A DNA stretch of 64,000 nucleotides from Pochonia chlamydosporia 170. Lineage: Eukaryota; Ascomycota; Sordariomycetes; Hypocreales; Clavicipitaceae. The stretch is from NCBI RefSeq assembly GCF_001653235.2, contig NC_035790.1, forward strand, positions 2,728,001 through 2,792,000. Direction: 5' to 3'. The translations under genes and the position numbers were made by a program. Positions 21,471-34,174 of this stretch are shown here, piece by piece. Numbering within the stretch: position 1 is the stretch's first letter; each line of letters starts with the position of its first letter. The notes beneath the pieces are model-generated. The model was not told the DNA's origin. It did no database searches and saw nothing but the letters and a program-made list of their open reading frames with translations.

Positions 21471-24400
21471 CGAGGTGGGTAATCCAGTGAGTATGTACGG
21501 ACACACCTTGTCGCTGCAGAGGCGTTTCTCACAGGGCGAAATGGACCCCTGGTCCATAATACGTTCGGTGGTGGCTTTGCAGACCAGCCCAGTCGAGACA
21601 TCATTGGGAGCAGCAAGAGTTGCAGTGATGCATCGGCCACCAACGGTCAGCCCACCCCCAATCATACTAGACATACCTAGGTATACAATTGGGGCAACGA
21701 CACCCGGTTGTAGTTCAGAAAGAGACATTGCGGTGGCAATCAGGTCAGTCAACGTTCTCTCCACTCCACCTCACTTGTACCTACTGACAACCTTGGAACC
21801 TGGCGTAAATACAGTACTTGCTTCTCCTCCATTCGACGTCAATCCCTTGTGAGAGTAAACGGGACTCATTGCTGAGAGCAAAATGGCCTTTACCCCCCAA
21901 GGCGGCAATAAAGACAAATTTGTCAGGACCTGCGTTTGACTACGAAAATCGGCCTTGTACGTTGCGTGGTCCGGTCCCGAACCACCGTTCTTAGCATCAT
22001 CAATCTCCAATCAAGGCTCCATACCTCCTGAATCGGGCTGACGGTCCGGGGCGATACGCAGCGACGGAGTGCTGGCATGGTGTGTTTATATCATACACGC
22101 ACAAAGCACCGACGTTTCACGGGCCCATGGCGTGGGGAGGACCCTGAGAAATAGGCCAAGCCACGGATCAAAGTTGTCAGCCATCCAACAATGTTCTTGT
22201 CAGCGCCTTACTGGAGAGGGCTTCAGGTAGAGTGATTGGACAATCCCCTTTCTGGCATAGAGCTGAGCTCCGGTATTTTAGGTATACACGATACACCCCA
22301 ACATTTGTCCTGCGCTATACTGGTGCTAAACCTAAGAATATGCGGCCGCTGACCAAAATATCAACGCTCACAAGACAAGCTTTCTTCTGCCAAACTGAGG
22401 GTGAGGTGACTCGCTGATCATGTTTTCGTTTTGCCGTGGCCCACAAAGCCACTGGGAAGCCAAGACTCACCACGGGCAGGGTTTACCGCCGTCCCGCGAG
22501 AGCCCTGAAGAACATGCCTTAATTGGACGACTAAATGAAACGGGGATGGGTCAAGTTTCCAATTGGATACGGGATCTTTTAGTTTGTGGAGCCTCTCAAT
22601 GGGATTTCAACTTCACGATTATCATCTTGCATGGGAAATGCCAGGAGAAATGACGTATTGAACGGACCCACGGAAGGCATGTGTTGTTGTTTGAGGACTA
22701 GACATCATCACACCGCAGAACTCGCTAAAGCTGTTTTGCTTCCTCACGTCTGGCCTCTTTGGTGCAGCGAGGAGCCCAAATTATTTGAACAAAAGACTGG
22801 ACCGCGCGCCGCCACCCATGTCAGCCCAATGCTCCAGCACCCCAATTGAGTCTGGTCCGGTACCCAGGTACATAACGACATTGTCGTTGAGGAGGCGCTG
22901 TAGTCGATTTGAGACGCAGGGTCCTCCACGGCGCTTGCTCCCAAAGTTGGCTGCCACCAGAGCCAGCACGGATGAATTGCTCCGGCGAGCGCGGGTATGG
23001 TCTTCACATTCTCGACGAGACGATTACTAAACTTCAACTGTGAGCACAGCGCCGACAATAAAAGAGCAAGAACGCTGTTCAGGCAGAAGCAAAAAGGACA
23101 CGTCGATAGTTGGACGTTACCAAAGCCGCCGGATTGCAATGAGGTCATTCATTCAACGGACCCCATGTGAGTTCGCCCACAAAAGAGGGGTCCCATCTCG
23201 TCCGAGTGTACGGAGTACGGAGGACGAATACAAACATCGAACACAGAGCACGCCAGTTTGTTGTCAATGGGTACCCATGAATGCCAAATTGGGAATCTGG
23301 GTGATGCTTTTTGCCACCACCACAAGGACAGGATGCCAGCTCGTTGCACCACTTGGCAATGGACTGTGGCTTCAAGTTTTGGCGGGCCTGCGTATGTCCC
23401 CAATCTGGTGCACCATTCAGGTTTCGCGACACTGTCGGAATGACGTAGCCATGCCTGCCGCTGTCTCGCTGCCGCCAAAGTGTGATCCCGTCCCTGATTT
23501 CTGTCGTCATTATCCCAGCAACATAGGTCCAAAAGTCAAATGCCATGACACCAGTTCGCAGGGGTAGGTGTTTTATCGCTCTGTCGTGGCTTGTATGGGT
23601 TCCTCCTCTCTTGTGGCTACATCGACAACTTACATACAAGACACACAGGCAGACATCAGCCCATGTACTCCGTACGCGCTCTTCTTGTTGGGGTGTCTTG
23701 TGGGGTTTGGGTAGGGTCTTGGAGCAGTGGAGGAGACGCCATGGTGCTGCCTCTCTCTAAATTCGTCGTCATCATCGGAAAGTCCCCGGTGAACGTTGGC
23801 TTTCTGTGGTTCCATCTAAAGAATTTGCGAGAACCTTTCTTTGGCCTCTGCTTGGCTAAACATCAAGAATGACATCAGAAGAGTCGTGCTGACTTGCTAT
23901 GACATTGATGGCTGTCCAAATCCGCAACGCCGACCCCAACAACCAAATGTGATATTCACTGCAGGGCGCAAAGCGTCGCACCGGGAAATTCTTTGAGTCC
24001 CAAAAATACGTCATGGACAGCCAAATATCTAGGCAAGTGCGTTGATTGAAGGGAAATGCTCAAAATGCAATGTCGACCACAAAGTGTTACCGGGTAGGCT
24101 GGCGGCTTGGAATACCACGATAGAATGAAGCCATCACAACCTACCCTATAGGAGTCATGGTCCAACGTCGTGGCTGCAATTTCCCAAACACAACCACGCA
24201 AATGGTGGTAGATTGACTCTGAAACTTGCAGCGACGCACCGGTGCATATTTCTCTATGTTTATAATTGTAATGTTGCGGAAATGCTCAAACATCATGGCC
24301 GTGTGTCCAAGGGTTGGATCGAAGTAATGGCTCTCTTCAAAGCGCCCTTCGGAGTCGCAGCACCAGCTTTTTCGTTGTGATACTCTCCATAGAAACCATT

Positions 24401-24597
24401 AGATGGGCCCTGGCAGAAGGTGATATTGTGCTCGCCAAAATCGAACCAACACAATACCGGTCGCTTCGATACCTGGCGTAACACAGGGTACGTCATATTC
24501 ACATCCTGTGAGTGTAATCATATATAACTTTAAAATCCTAGTTCCATTCCAACTATGTCTAAGCAAGGCTGTTGTACAAGATAACCCACCATCCCGA

Positions 24598-25458
24598 TCA
24601 ATCCTTCTTCATTGGCAATACGGTCTCCTCAATGCCATCCTTGGTAATGACAAGCATCTGCAGGGCATCACCAACCTCAATGTGGCGTTCCACAGCACCG
24701 TCGAAGGCATCTTTGATAATGGTCTCGACTTGAGATCTGGACAGAGGATGGCGCTCCCTCTCCTTGAGATCGTGGCCTTCACCGCTTCCGGGGATGTACT
24801 GATTCTTGAAGTTGACTTGGTTATCAAGGAAGGGCATAATCAAGCTTCCTGCTGCACCGCCGGCCCGACACTGTTCTCGCTCGTAGCTGCCAACGGGATC
24901 GTACGAATACACAGCGCCCTTGCCTTCTTCATCAAGGCCGCCCAACATGGCTGTTACGTAATAGGGGAAGAATCGCTTCTGGTATAGAATCGTCGACAAC
25001 CGCTTGGCGCAGGCGTTCAACGTCATTGGCTTGCCGTGCCGGTAGCGGTAGATCTTGCAAATGGTATCGAGTTGGTCTCGCAGGGCGGCGCCATCGGCAG
25101 CAAAGCCGCAGACGGAGAGCACAATCGTGGCGTCATCTTGCGATGCGTTTGAGCCGCCAATTCTGAAAACCTTGGGAGCCATTCGGGAGTTGATGCTGTA
25201 ACCGCTGGTGTGGCGGGTGTCTCCAGCCATGATGGTGAAGTCGGCACCGGCGATGCCCAGCGTAGAACCGCCATTGTCGGTGTAGCTACATTGTTGGGTT
25301 AGAAAATGAAGAATATGGAGACGGGCACCCGTCCGCAGCTTCAAGGCTACTCACGGATTGAAGCGGTGCTCACGAGGCTCCCCATGCGTCTTGGGGGCAT
25401 CCGAGAAGGAGTAATTTGGGCCATTCATGACCGGGTTTTGGCTGAACATGGCGGCCAT
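24598..25458 (-). CDS. PRE7: 20S proteasome subunit beta type-6
   Basis: Non-catalytic beta-ring subunit of the 20S proteasome (yeast Pre7, human PSMB1). Exons on the minus strand: 25458-25355 and 25285-24598, with a 69-nt intron (GTGAGT donor, CTAAC branch site, TGTAG acceptor). The product has 263 residues. Exon 1 encodes MAAMFSQNPVMNGPNYSFSD and ends EHRFNP. Exon 2 resumes YTDNGGSTLGIAGADF, the start of the mature proteasome fold. The segment RFFPYYVTAMLGGLDEEGKG, followed by AVYSYDPVGSYERE and the GGAAGSLIMPFLDNQV block, identifies beta-6. As expected for an inactive subunit, the mature region does not begin with the catalytic Thr of beta-1, -2 and -5. It shares a 452-nt divergent promoter with STT4. 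Confidence 0.95.
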
Positions 25459-25910
25459 ACTGGCGGCAATCAAGAGTGCGACGATGCGAGGGGTGGTTTT
25501 GTGATCGGTTTAGATGCGGAGGTTTGATGGGGAGAGGTGGTTATGTCAAAGTTGATGGCTTTGAGATGCTGGAGACGAACTGTCGTTTGAGGTTGCCAAT
25601 ATGCACGCGTCGTCAGGCTAGCTGTAGCCTTGCAAGCTGAGCTGTGGTAGTCAGAGCTTTGGGCGGAGCTCAGATGACTAAGCCAATTTGGAACGGGCAG
25701 CTACGTTGGCCCGATCAGTGCAGTCGAGGCACTTGCCAGGGGCCAGGAAGGAGAGGCGTTCCCCCCAACGACTTTCACACTCGCTGCCGAGGCAAGCAAT
25801 GTTGTGTACCAGTTGACATCTGCCGCTGGTTTGCTTTTTTCTTTCTTTTCGACCTGTGTTGCTTCTTGAATTCGTCTTTTATGCTGTAATTGCATTGTTC
25901 AGAGACAATC
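25459..25910. other. Bidirectional promoter region PRE7 / STT4
   Basis: 452 nt between divergent start codons. It contains an ACGCGT hexamer at 25605-25610. I looked for the yeast proteasome element GGTGGCAAA and did not find it. Confidence 0.55.
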
Positions 25911-28900
25911 ATGACGCGAGACATTCGCTCTAGAGCGCTGGAGCGCATAGCTGCGCTCTCTGCGGAGAGCTCCACGACGTCCTTTGACAAGTCCGACCTT
26001 GACAAGCTGTGTCGAGCCTGTCACTCGGCGCGAGGCCGAGAATATAACCATGGTGGTTACAGTACGAAGCAGGCCGGTTCCCTGGGCCGAATTCCAATGG
26101 TTCGATCATGATATAGAGCAGTCATCTTTATCATTACCAGCGAAACTAACAAAGAACCTAGTCCATCCGCGAATTCGAGGTTCTCCTGGCCCTTTGCAAG
26201 ACCGCACCAAATATCAAATCAAGCCAAAGCGCACAAAAACTTTCGTACCGTCTCATTCCTTACATCCTCGAAGCACACGCTCAAGTATTTGCGCCTTCCC
26301 CATTTTTTCGTAAAGTCGAGCCTTCCCCCACCGAGTCCCTGGCCTTTCATCTTACTGCCGCCCTGCTGTCTCTCGGCACCAACTACATCGACCTCAAGGA
26401 GACTGTGGCTGATGGAATTTGGGCGTTTACCAATGCTTGTGGGAGGGCGACCGAGAGCGTGCTCTCGCCACAGTCAGGAGACCCCGAGAGCCTTCCCGTC
26501 GACGATGCAATTCGAACTGTGACTATTGCCCTGGCTCTCCTGGGTTTTTTGGACGCCGCGTCTGCCCAGGCCGACTTTTGGAATGCCGGAGGCAGGTTGG
26601 GACTCATCCAAAAATTCAACCAGCTCTTGTCTGAGCCATTTCTCGTGGCAGTTGAGACGTCTCTGTCCACCATTCGAAACACTCACAGTCAGACCAATGA
26701 AGTTCGGGAGTGGAAGCGATTGCTGCGCCATTATGCGTCTCACGGCCGGCCACTAGGCGCCATGATTATCCAACGCAGCTTCATGTGGCTTGTACTCTCC
26801 AGCACCTCGTTGATGGTTGCTGATGGCCCGGCCCTTCGGAAGCAGCATGTGCTTGACTTGCTCATGTCGGGAGACGGGGCAGCCGTGATGGAACAGCGAC
26901 ATTTACTGGACGGGGACGTCAGATCAGTTGAAGTATATGCCAGCATCACCACCGACCAAATGGACTACCTCGAGGCCGGAGCCGATTTCGTTCGCCTGGG
27001 CTCACCGGACCAGCAAAAGTTGGCATATGATGTCAAGTCTGCCGCCATGGTTGCCTTCTTGAACTGCTCACTTCTCCACGAGAATGGGGCTGATTCTGAC
27101 GTTCTCATGGGTTGGCTCCAGGAGACCTTGGAAGACCCATTGCAAATGTCTGATCCGAGCCTTGCTTCGGTTGTTTTGCGGTGCATGGCTCTGATTTGCC
27201 GAATATCACCGTCCTACTCGTCTGCTGTCAGCCGTGCTCTTCCTCGCTTCCTGGTTCAGACGGCGCCGCACGGTGACTCGACCAAGGTCGCCTCGACAAG
27301 TCTGGCCTTTGTTTTGAAGATGTTGTCCAAGGATGCCATCATTAGTACCCTTTACACATTGGGAAATGTGTTGAGCCCTGACTCGGATGAAATTGCCCAT
27401 GGTCTCACCAATGGCACCACCAGCAACGAAGAAGTCGCGGCTGGAGGGTACAATCGCCGTCACTCTACGGGTAGCTCCATTTCACTCTTGATGAATGGCG
27501 AGCAAGAAACTGCCATTGTCTACGGCAACGTGGTGCAAGCCATTTGCACCATTGCCACAACCTCTGGTGACGAAAAGATTATCGCCCTGGCGCAGTCCAT
27601 GTTGTTGCAAAAGCTCGACAAGGTCAATGCCAGTGTTGATACCAAGGTCATCTCTGGCGCGGCCAAGCTTTCGCTTCACGGTGGGCAGCTAGAGTTCCGG
27701 TCGTTGCTCAAAATGTACAGCAGGATTTGCCATATCGGCGTCGTTGACCACAAGGATTTCCTCCTGACCGCCGTCATGAAGGCTCGCACGTACATCTCGG
27801 CCAACTTGCGTCGCGACTCATCCCTCTTTAATATTTACTGGGAGCATTTGCTTGACGCCGTCATTTCGCTGGGTGATGCCGAATCTCCACACCATACCAA
27901 GGAGTCAGACGTTCAGCTAGCCGCCCAGGAGATTGCAGAGCTTTTGCACCCCCTGGCAGTCTTCATGGCCAGTAATGACGTGGCATCAAACCCCATTGAC
28001 GTTGACGAGACGTACTCTCTGCTCAAGGATGCGTGGTTCAATATTGTTGTGCACGGATTCACCACGACAACTGATCGAGGTAAAAAGTACATCAACGAGC
28101 TCCGAACCATTGCCGTTCACTCACCTCCGTTGGTTGCTGGAGAGCGAACGGAAGTAGTGGAGAGTGACATTGAGCTCAACACGGTGCTGAGACGCGCAAA
28201 CAGCGGCGAACGAGAAGCGGCGCAAAAGAAGCTTCTGACTGAGCTGATCCCGTCCAAGGCGTCCGACATTAAAGGCCTCAGTTACCGTAAAGTCATATTC
28301 CTCCAGGCTGCCTACCTCGTCGAAAGTCTCCGTGCCGACTCCGGCGACTGCACAAAAGTCTTGTCCTACTTCTTGGAGCCCAGCATGCGCAAGGGAGAGG
28401 TCAGCAGCACAATGGAAGGCATCGCAGCGGCTGTTGTCGAAAAGTATCTCAAGAAGACGTTGGGTGGTTCGGAGCCAACCTTTTCGGCACAGTATGCGGC
28501 AGAACAGCTCGCAACCATCTTTTGCATCTGCTGCCATCGCATTGAACGTGTGCAACAAGCAGCATTCACATGCGCAGACCGCATCATTCGGGACGTCCCG
28601 TCAGCCCTGTGCCAGAGAAAGTCGCTTTTTGCCCTTCTTGAGCTGTTATCTCTCATGTGGTCAAGTTGTCTCGAGGCCGAAACCGATCTTTACGCACCTC
28701 GGTCCATGTTCAAGTCTGAAATTGGAAAGGTCATGGTGGAATTGTCCGACGACTACGATTTCCGCCGATGGACCCTAGATCATCTCAACCGCAAGGCCAA
28801 AGTTTGGGTCAATGCCGCCATCAGTCTGGCTCCGATGGACGTCAAGGGCTTGCTGCAGACGTACCTGTCTGAATTCGATGACGAGGGTGCCTATGGACAT

Positions 28901-31900
28901 ATTTCTCTGGGCAGATCGTTTGCGCTGGAACTTGGGTCTATCATCCCATCTACCGACAACCGGCTACAGTCGCTGGAAAGGGTCGGCTCTTGTGAGATTA
29001 ACACGGCCTCCGATCTTATTGCCCAGTACACCACGAGACAAGAATATCGATATGGGGAGACGTTGCCAGACCGCGGGACGGAGCTCATTAGCTTCATGAA
29101 TGTGAATCGGCGAACGTCGTTTTCCCAGTCCAATGTGACGGAGAGCGCCAATGCCGCCACGGCCCTGGCCCACGTTGAGGCTCGCATCCTAAGCAAAAAG
29201 GCGACGTCCTTGAACGAAGTCCGTGACATTTTGAGGCGGGCGGCGGCGTTACTCTGCCGCACCCATCGCGACGAGTCGGCAGTCGCCCGCTATCTAGTGA
29301 GCATCCCATTTGCATTGTTCACCAAGCAGTCCATCAAGACGGGTGTCTCGTTATGGCTCGGCGTGATGAATGAGAATCCGCGACTGGAACCAAAACTCTT
29401 GAATAGCATTGCCCAGCAGTGGGAGTTTACCATTTCACGCAAAGTTGGGCTCTTTAGCTCGGCATTGGCTCACCCTGACCCATTCTTCCTCAAGGAGGAG
29501 TTTGCGCCAAGCGACTTGGAGCTCATGGCCAAGAAGCGGCAGGCAATTCACGATGTGCTGTCGCCGCACGCCCGTCTGTTGCACTTTTTTACCAGCCATT
29601 TCAATGCCACTCGCCTCGGTAGCCGGGATACCCAACGGGTGTTTTTGCGCATGCTGGACCTCACCCTGACTGCCCTCAAGGGGACGTCTTCGCACCCCAT
29701 GTCTCGCGAGTTGCGGTTCCAGCTAGTATTGTTTGGCCTCAAAGTGCTTCGTTCGAGCACCACGATTGGGGCAACGGCCCAGTGGAGGCTCAAGGACAAG
29801 ATTTTATCGGCCGGCCTAGGCTGGTTCAGGAATGCCCCCAAGTGGTCCTTTGGCAGCAACATTCTGCAATTGAAGACCGAGGTCCGCTTGATTGCCGACG
29901 TATTGGTCGCCATGAAGGTGGTGTCCTTTATAGGGGCCCATACCGTCGGCAATGTCAAATCGCTACAGGCCAAGGAGCAGCTGCTTCAACTGCTGCTGGA
30001 GAATGAGCAGTCACGACTTGCTGTCTGGATCAGCCCCCTCAGTCAGCAGGGACTGCAATTGTCGGCCCAAAACACGTCAAAGTCGTCTATTGAGAACGCC
30101 CTGATCCCGCTGGTCAAGACGGCCTGGCAGCAGGATCCTTCAATTGCTATTGAGCTAACAACGAGATTCAACTTTCCGCGCCTTCACAGGGACGTTAGGC
30201 AGCTGGTCTTGTCAGCCCCCGATAAGGCCGTCTCTGATCCTGAGGCCCTGCCCTTGATATTCGGTGGACATTTACCTGACGACGTCAACATTCAACTCAA
30301 GGTAAGAACCTGCTCCCCCGCCTTCTCCCCAGACTGGGTGTCAACTCCTTGCGTGGCATCCGTAGCTGACATTGTCCAAAGTACCTTCTCGTGTGGGAAC
30401 CGCTCAACCCCCTTACGGCCGTAACCCTGTTTATGCCCGCCTACAAGCATCACCCATTCATTATCCAGTATGCCATGAGGGCACTAGAGAGCCACTCTGT
30501 GGACGTGACCTTTTTCTACGTCCCTCAGATTGTGCAGACCCTTCGATACGATGCCCTTGGCTACGTGGAGCGGTACATTTTGGAAACGGCGCAGTTCTCT
30601 CAGCTGTTTGCACATCAAATCATTTGGAACATGAAGGCAAACTCGTACAAGGATGACGATGCTCAGGTGCCTGATGAGATCAAGCCAACGCTTGACGGTG
30701 TCATGACCAAGATGGTGGATAGCTTTGCTGCTCTGGACCGAGACTTTTACGAGCGAGAATTTGCCTTTTTCGACGAGGTGACGGGCATTTCCGGCAAGCT
30801 CAAGCCGCTCATCAAGCGACCCAAGCCTGAAAAGAAGCAAAAGATTGAAGAGGAGCTTCGGAAGATCAAGGTTGAAGTCGGCGTCTATCTTCCGAGTAAT
30901 CCTGACGGTGTCGTTATTGGCATTGACCGCAAGTCTGGTAAGCCTCTTCAGAGTCACGCCAAGGCTCCCTACCTGGCCACATTCCGTATTCGAAAGAACA
31001 AGAGTGGCGGGAACGACGTTCTTAATGCGGATGCTCCCGAACAAGCGCCCAAAAAGGGACAAGACGAGCAGGGCCAGCAGCAGCAACTGCAGCAGCAACA
31101 GCAACAATACCAGGACAACATCATCGAGGTGTGGCAGTCTGCTATTTTCAAGGTTGGTGATGATTGCCGACAAGACGTTTTGGCTCTTCAAATGATTTCT
31201 GCATTCCGTGGCATCTTTCACAGCGTGGGGTTGGATGTCTACGTCTTCCCGTACCGCGTCACCGCCACTGCTCCTGGATGTGGTGTTATTGATGTACTGC
31301 CCAATTCCATCTCCCGTGATATGCTCGGCCGAGAAGCAGTCAATGGCCTCTATGACTACTTCATCTCAAAGTACGGCAACGAGGACTCGCTCCGCTTCCA
31401 ACGGGCCCGCAACAACTTTGTGAAATCCATGGCTGCGTATTCCGTCATTTCATTTTTGCTGCAGTTCAAGGACCGACACAACGGTAACATCATGATTGAC
31501 GATGCCGGCCACATCCTGCACATTGACTTTGGTTTCTGCTTTGACATTGCACCCGGAGGTATCAAGTTCGAGCGCGCCCCGTTCAAACTGACCAGCGAAA
31601 TGGTGGCCGTCATGGGTGGCTCGACCGACCACCAGAGTTTCAAGTGGTTCGAAGAACTCTGTGTCAAGTCGTTCCTCGCTAGCAGACAGTACTGCGAGAA
31701 ACTCAGCCAGATTGTGCTGCTCATGATGGACAGTGGTCTGCCGTGCTTCAAGCCAGAGAGCGTCAAGCATTTCAAGGAGCGATTTGTGCTGGACAAGACG
31801 GAGAGGGAGGCAGCAAACTTTATGAAGGGCTTGATCAAGACGAGCTACTCGAGCTACAGCACCGGCGTCTACGACCAGTTCCAGCTGCTGACCAATGGTA

Positions 31901-31911
31901 TCCCTTATTAG
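25911..31911 (+). CDS. STT4: Phosphatidylinositol 4-kinase STT4 (type III alpha)
   Basis: Makes PI4P at the plasma membrane, feeding PI(4,5)P2 synthesis and cell-wall signalling. Exons 25911-26099, 26162-30301 and 30382-31911, with introns of 62 and 80 nt; 1952 residues. The long N-terminal helical solenoid is followed by the accessory PIK helical region, spanning intron 2 (LLVWEPLNPLTAVTLFMPAYK). The C-terminal lipid kinase domain (from about residue 1690) has the ATP-site segment FKVGDDCRQDVLALQMI, the catalytic loop KDRHNGNIMID and the activation segment HIDFGFCFDIAPGG. It ends TGVYDQFQLLTNGIPY, as in the family. A Gln-rich tract (about 1672-1687) separates the PIK region from the kinase. 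The exon 1 boundary is the least certain: its donor (GTTCGA) is weak, but it alone joins in frame to SIREFEVLLALC. It converges with the CDF gene, 195 nt apart. Confidence 0.95.
31075..31116 (+). repeat. CAG/CAA tract coding polyglutamine in STT4
   Basis: Runs of CAG and CAA codons broken by one CTG and one TAC. They encode a Gln-rich tract between the PIK region and the catalytic domain of STT4. Confidence 0.85.
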
Positions 31912-32106
31912 GGGAGGAATTTGTGCTTCAATTGTTTTTTGGTCACCATCACTGTTTTAAGGACAGATTGCCTAGCCTGTTTCATATTTGTACAAGCAGT
32001 AACGTACAACCGCCACTAATATACAAGTCTATATGTTTTTTGTCATGTATCATATCCAAGAGATGCTGTGTCCTCCCATTATATACTCCTCCCACCGTGA
32101 CGAGCA

Positions 32107-34174
32107 CTACGCAGGGCTCTGTTTAAGCATATGTGTTGGAGCATTGTAGCTCGTATAGTCCACGTGCACAAAGGCCCTATCCACAATAGGCACCGACTCC
32201 AGGAAATAAGTCAACACTTCACTCAAGTCGTGGCTATCCTTGAGCGGCGTAACTGCCGACAAGACAATATCCACTTCAACAAACAGCTTATCGCCAGCGT
32301 GGTAGGCGCGCAGATTCTGGATCTGTCGGATTGCAGTTGCGAAGCGCATGGTAAGGTAGAGAAGGAGATTGCGCTCATCAGGCTGCGCCGAGAAACCGGT
32401 GAGGTTGCGCACATGATGGGCGGATGTTTGGCTCCATGTGAGAATCACGACCAGGGAGAGGAGGAGACCTCCTGCGGCGTCGAGCCACCAAACTCGTCCG
32501 TAGAAGCCGACTGGAACTGTAAGTATCACGATTACAATGAGAACCCTAATAAAAGGCGAGACATACCAATGGGGAAGAAGATGGAGCCAATGTTGAAAAT
32601 GACGTCGGTCTTTGCGTCTTCGGCTCTGGAGGGAGCGTGTTAGTGTGAATGAGGGTTCTTGCGACGTGGTTGGGGCAACGTACAGGGCTCGGACGCTAGA
32701 GTTTTTAACCAATCTACACCAGATCCAGCATCCGCCTTTGATGACAATGGTGACGATCATGATGATGATAGCGGGAGTGCCGAGCTGAAGAATCTCGTGT
32801 TCGGGATTGGCTAAGCGTTGAATACATTCGAGACCGACTTGAACAAAGGATGTGACCATGATGACGGAGAAGACTAGCACTCCGACGGGTTCCAAACTGT
32901 GCGCCAGTCAGTATATATGCCATGCCGAGGCAGAAGACGGAGGGGACAGGTGCCTTACCGACGACGTCCTACGGGATAATGATGCTGGTCTTGTTGCCCT
33001 GCCGAGATGAGCCGTGTTGTTGTCCACACAATGGCCGTGCTGAGAAAGTCGAGAACGGCGTCGACCAAACTGGCGAGAACGGACATGGAAGGTACGGATA
33101 TAATGACGACGACTTTTCCAACCAGAAGGATAATGTTGGCAACCATGTTCACCCAGATGGCGAGGGTGACAATGGGATCGTCGCTGTCAATGTCGGCGTC
33201 TTCAAGCCAGGGGAGATTCGGTCGCGGACCAGAATCGCTCGAGTTGGATGTGACGGGAGCATGAGTAGACTGCTCCTCGTCCTCGCTGTCATCGTGGTGA
33301 TGTCTCAATAAGGGCAGATTTTCAGAAGACCGAAAGATGTCCTTTGGTGTTCGCTTTTGCGGCAACGCCACTTGCTTAGTGTTGTCGTCGATGGGGGAAC
33401 TGCTTACATTGCCATTTCCGTGTCCGTTGATGGTGCCGTAAGAACCGGAAATCTGCTGGTGGTGGTCCAAGGATGCCGAGAGAGAGGCTGATAATGACGC
33501 GGAAGCGGAGAAGAATTGAGAAGTATTGGGTTCTTCGGTGATGGTGGCTGGAACGTCTATGGGCTTAAAGGCAGATGCTTCAAGCTCGGCATTGTACTCG
33601 TTGAGTAAGTCGTGGGGGATTGACGAGTCTAACAGACAGTCAATGTACATGTATTGCTCAATGAGTTCATTTGTTCGCTCATAGTATTCTCGTCTATCCG
33701 CGGTGTTAGTCGTACATGTAATACAATGAAATAACGGAGTAAGGCTATACAAAGAGGCGGGTGTCTCATTGCAGGCATGTCTCACATGGGTTTCTTCATG
33801 GTCTTCAACTCATCCTCATGTTTCCAGTAACGCTCCCACCGATATCGTGGATTGCTTTTACCAATAAGGTTCATGCTCCTGGCCAACGGACCCTTGAGAA
33901 TCTGACTTAGACGATTTTCATCCTTGAGCAGGCGTTCAATGGCATCGTCTTCGTCGTGACGCATCCACAGACCGGCTTCTTCATCGTCACTGCCATGGCG
34001 ATGGGACGGAGGAGGAGGAGGCCAAGAGCCCACCAAGCTCTGCTGGGACCGGCTGCGGATGAGTGAGGCTAGAGTACCGGTTCGAGTAGCCAGCGGATAG
34101 TGGTGATGGTTGTCATCGAGAGAGAGGAGGGAGGGCCGGCGGACCGGACTGGGACGGTAATTTGGCGAGCTCAT
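32107..34174 (-). CDS. Cation diffusion facilitator, manganese type
   Basis: Proton-coupled metal exporter of the CDF family. Five exons on the minus strand: 34174-33786, 33693-32959, 32896-32684, 32625-32567 and 32516-32107; introns of 92, 62, 58 and 50 nt; 601 residues. The first 290 residues are mostly disordered and acidic, with Ser/Ala and His/Asp-rich parts. The membrane domain begins at about 300 (VTLAIWVNMVANIILLVGKVV). Metal-site motifs are DAVLD in TM2 (D341, D345) and DAKTD in TM5 (D449, D453). A DxxxD pair in both helices marks the Mn-CDF subgroup; zinc carriers have HxxxD. The cytosolic C-terminal domain carries VEVDIVLSAVTPLKDSHDL. The start at 34174 is the first ATG of the open frame; only a GTG lies further upstream. 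The organelle cannot be read from the sequence. Confidence 0.9.

Larger units (their letters stand above)
18903..24597. other. 5.7 kb gene-poor region
   Basis: No open frame is longer than about 165 codons and none resembles a known family. The left part should hold the promoter and leader of the YTH gene; a possible acceptor just before its start codon hints at a 5' UTR intron. The stretch carries three TACCTAGGTA palindromes (19949, 21457, 21674), one TAGGTACCTA (21461), three TACTCCGTA/TACGGAGTA motifs (21054, 23209, 23666) and a CCAGA pentamer repeat. Base composition looks normal, not strongly AT-shifted, so I see no clear sign of a RIP-mutated transposon. Confidence 0.55.

Noticed and set aside
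23145..23639. Overlapping minus-strand frames of 164 and 127 codons
   Set aside because: Two frames of one strand and one of the other are open over the same interval, no family resemblance is visible, and the starts are not well placed. Most likely chance.
18903..24597. RIP-mutated transposon remnant
   Set aside because: Base composition appears close to that of the surrounding DNA, and no long terminal or inverted repeats or broken transposase or reverse-transcriptase frames were recognised.
25605..25610. ACGCGT as an MBF site for PRE7 or STT4
   Set aside because: A single hexamer can occur by chance in 64 kb, and neither gene is a known G1/S target; kept only as a note.
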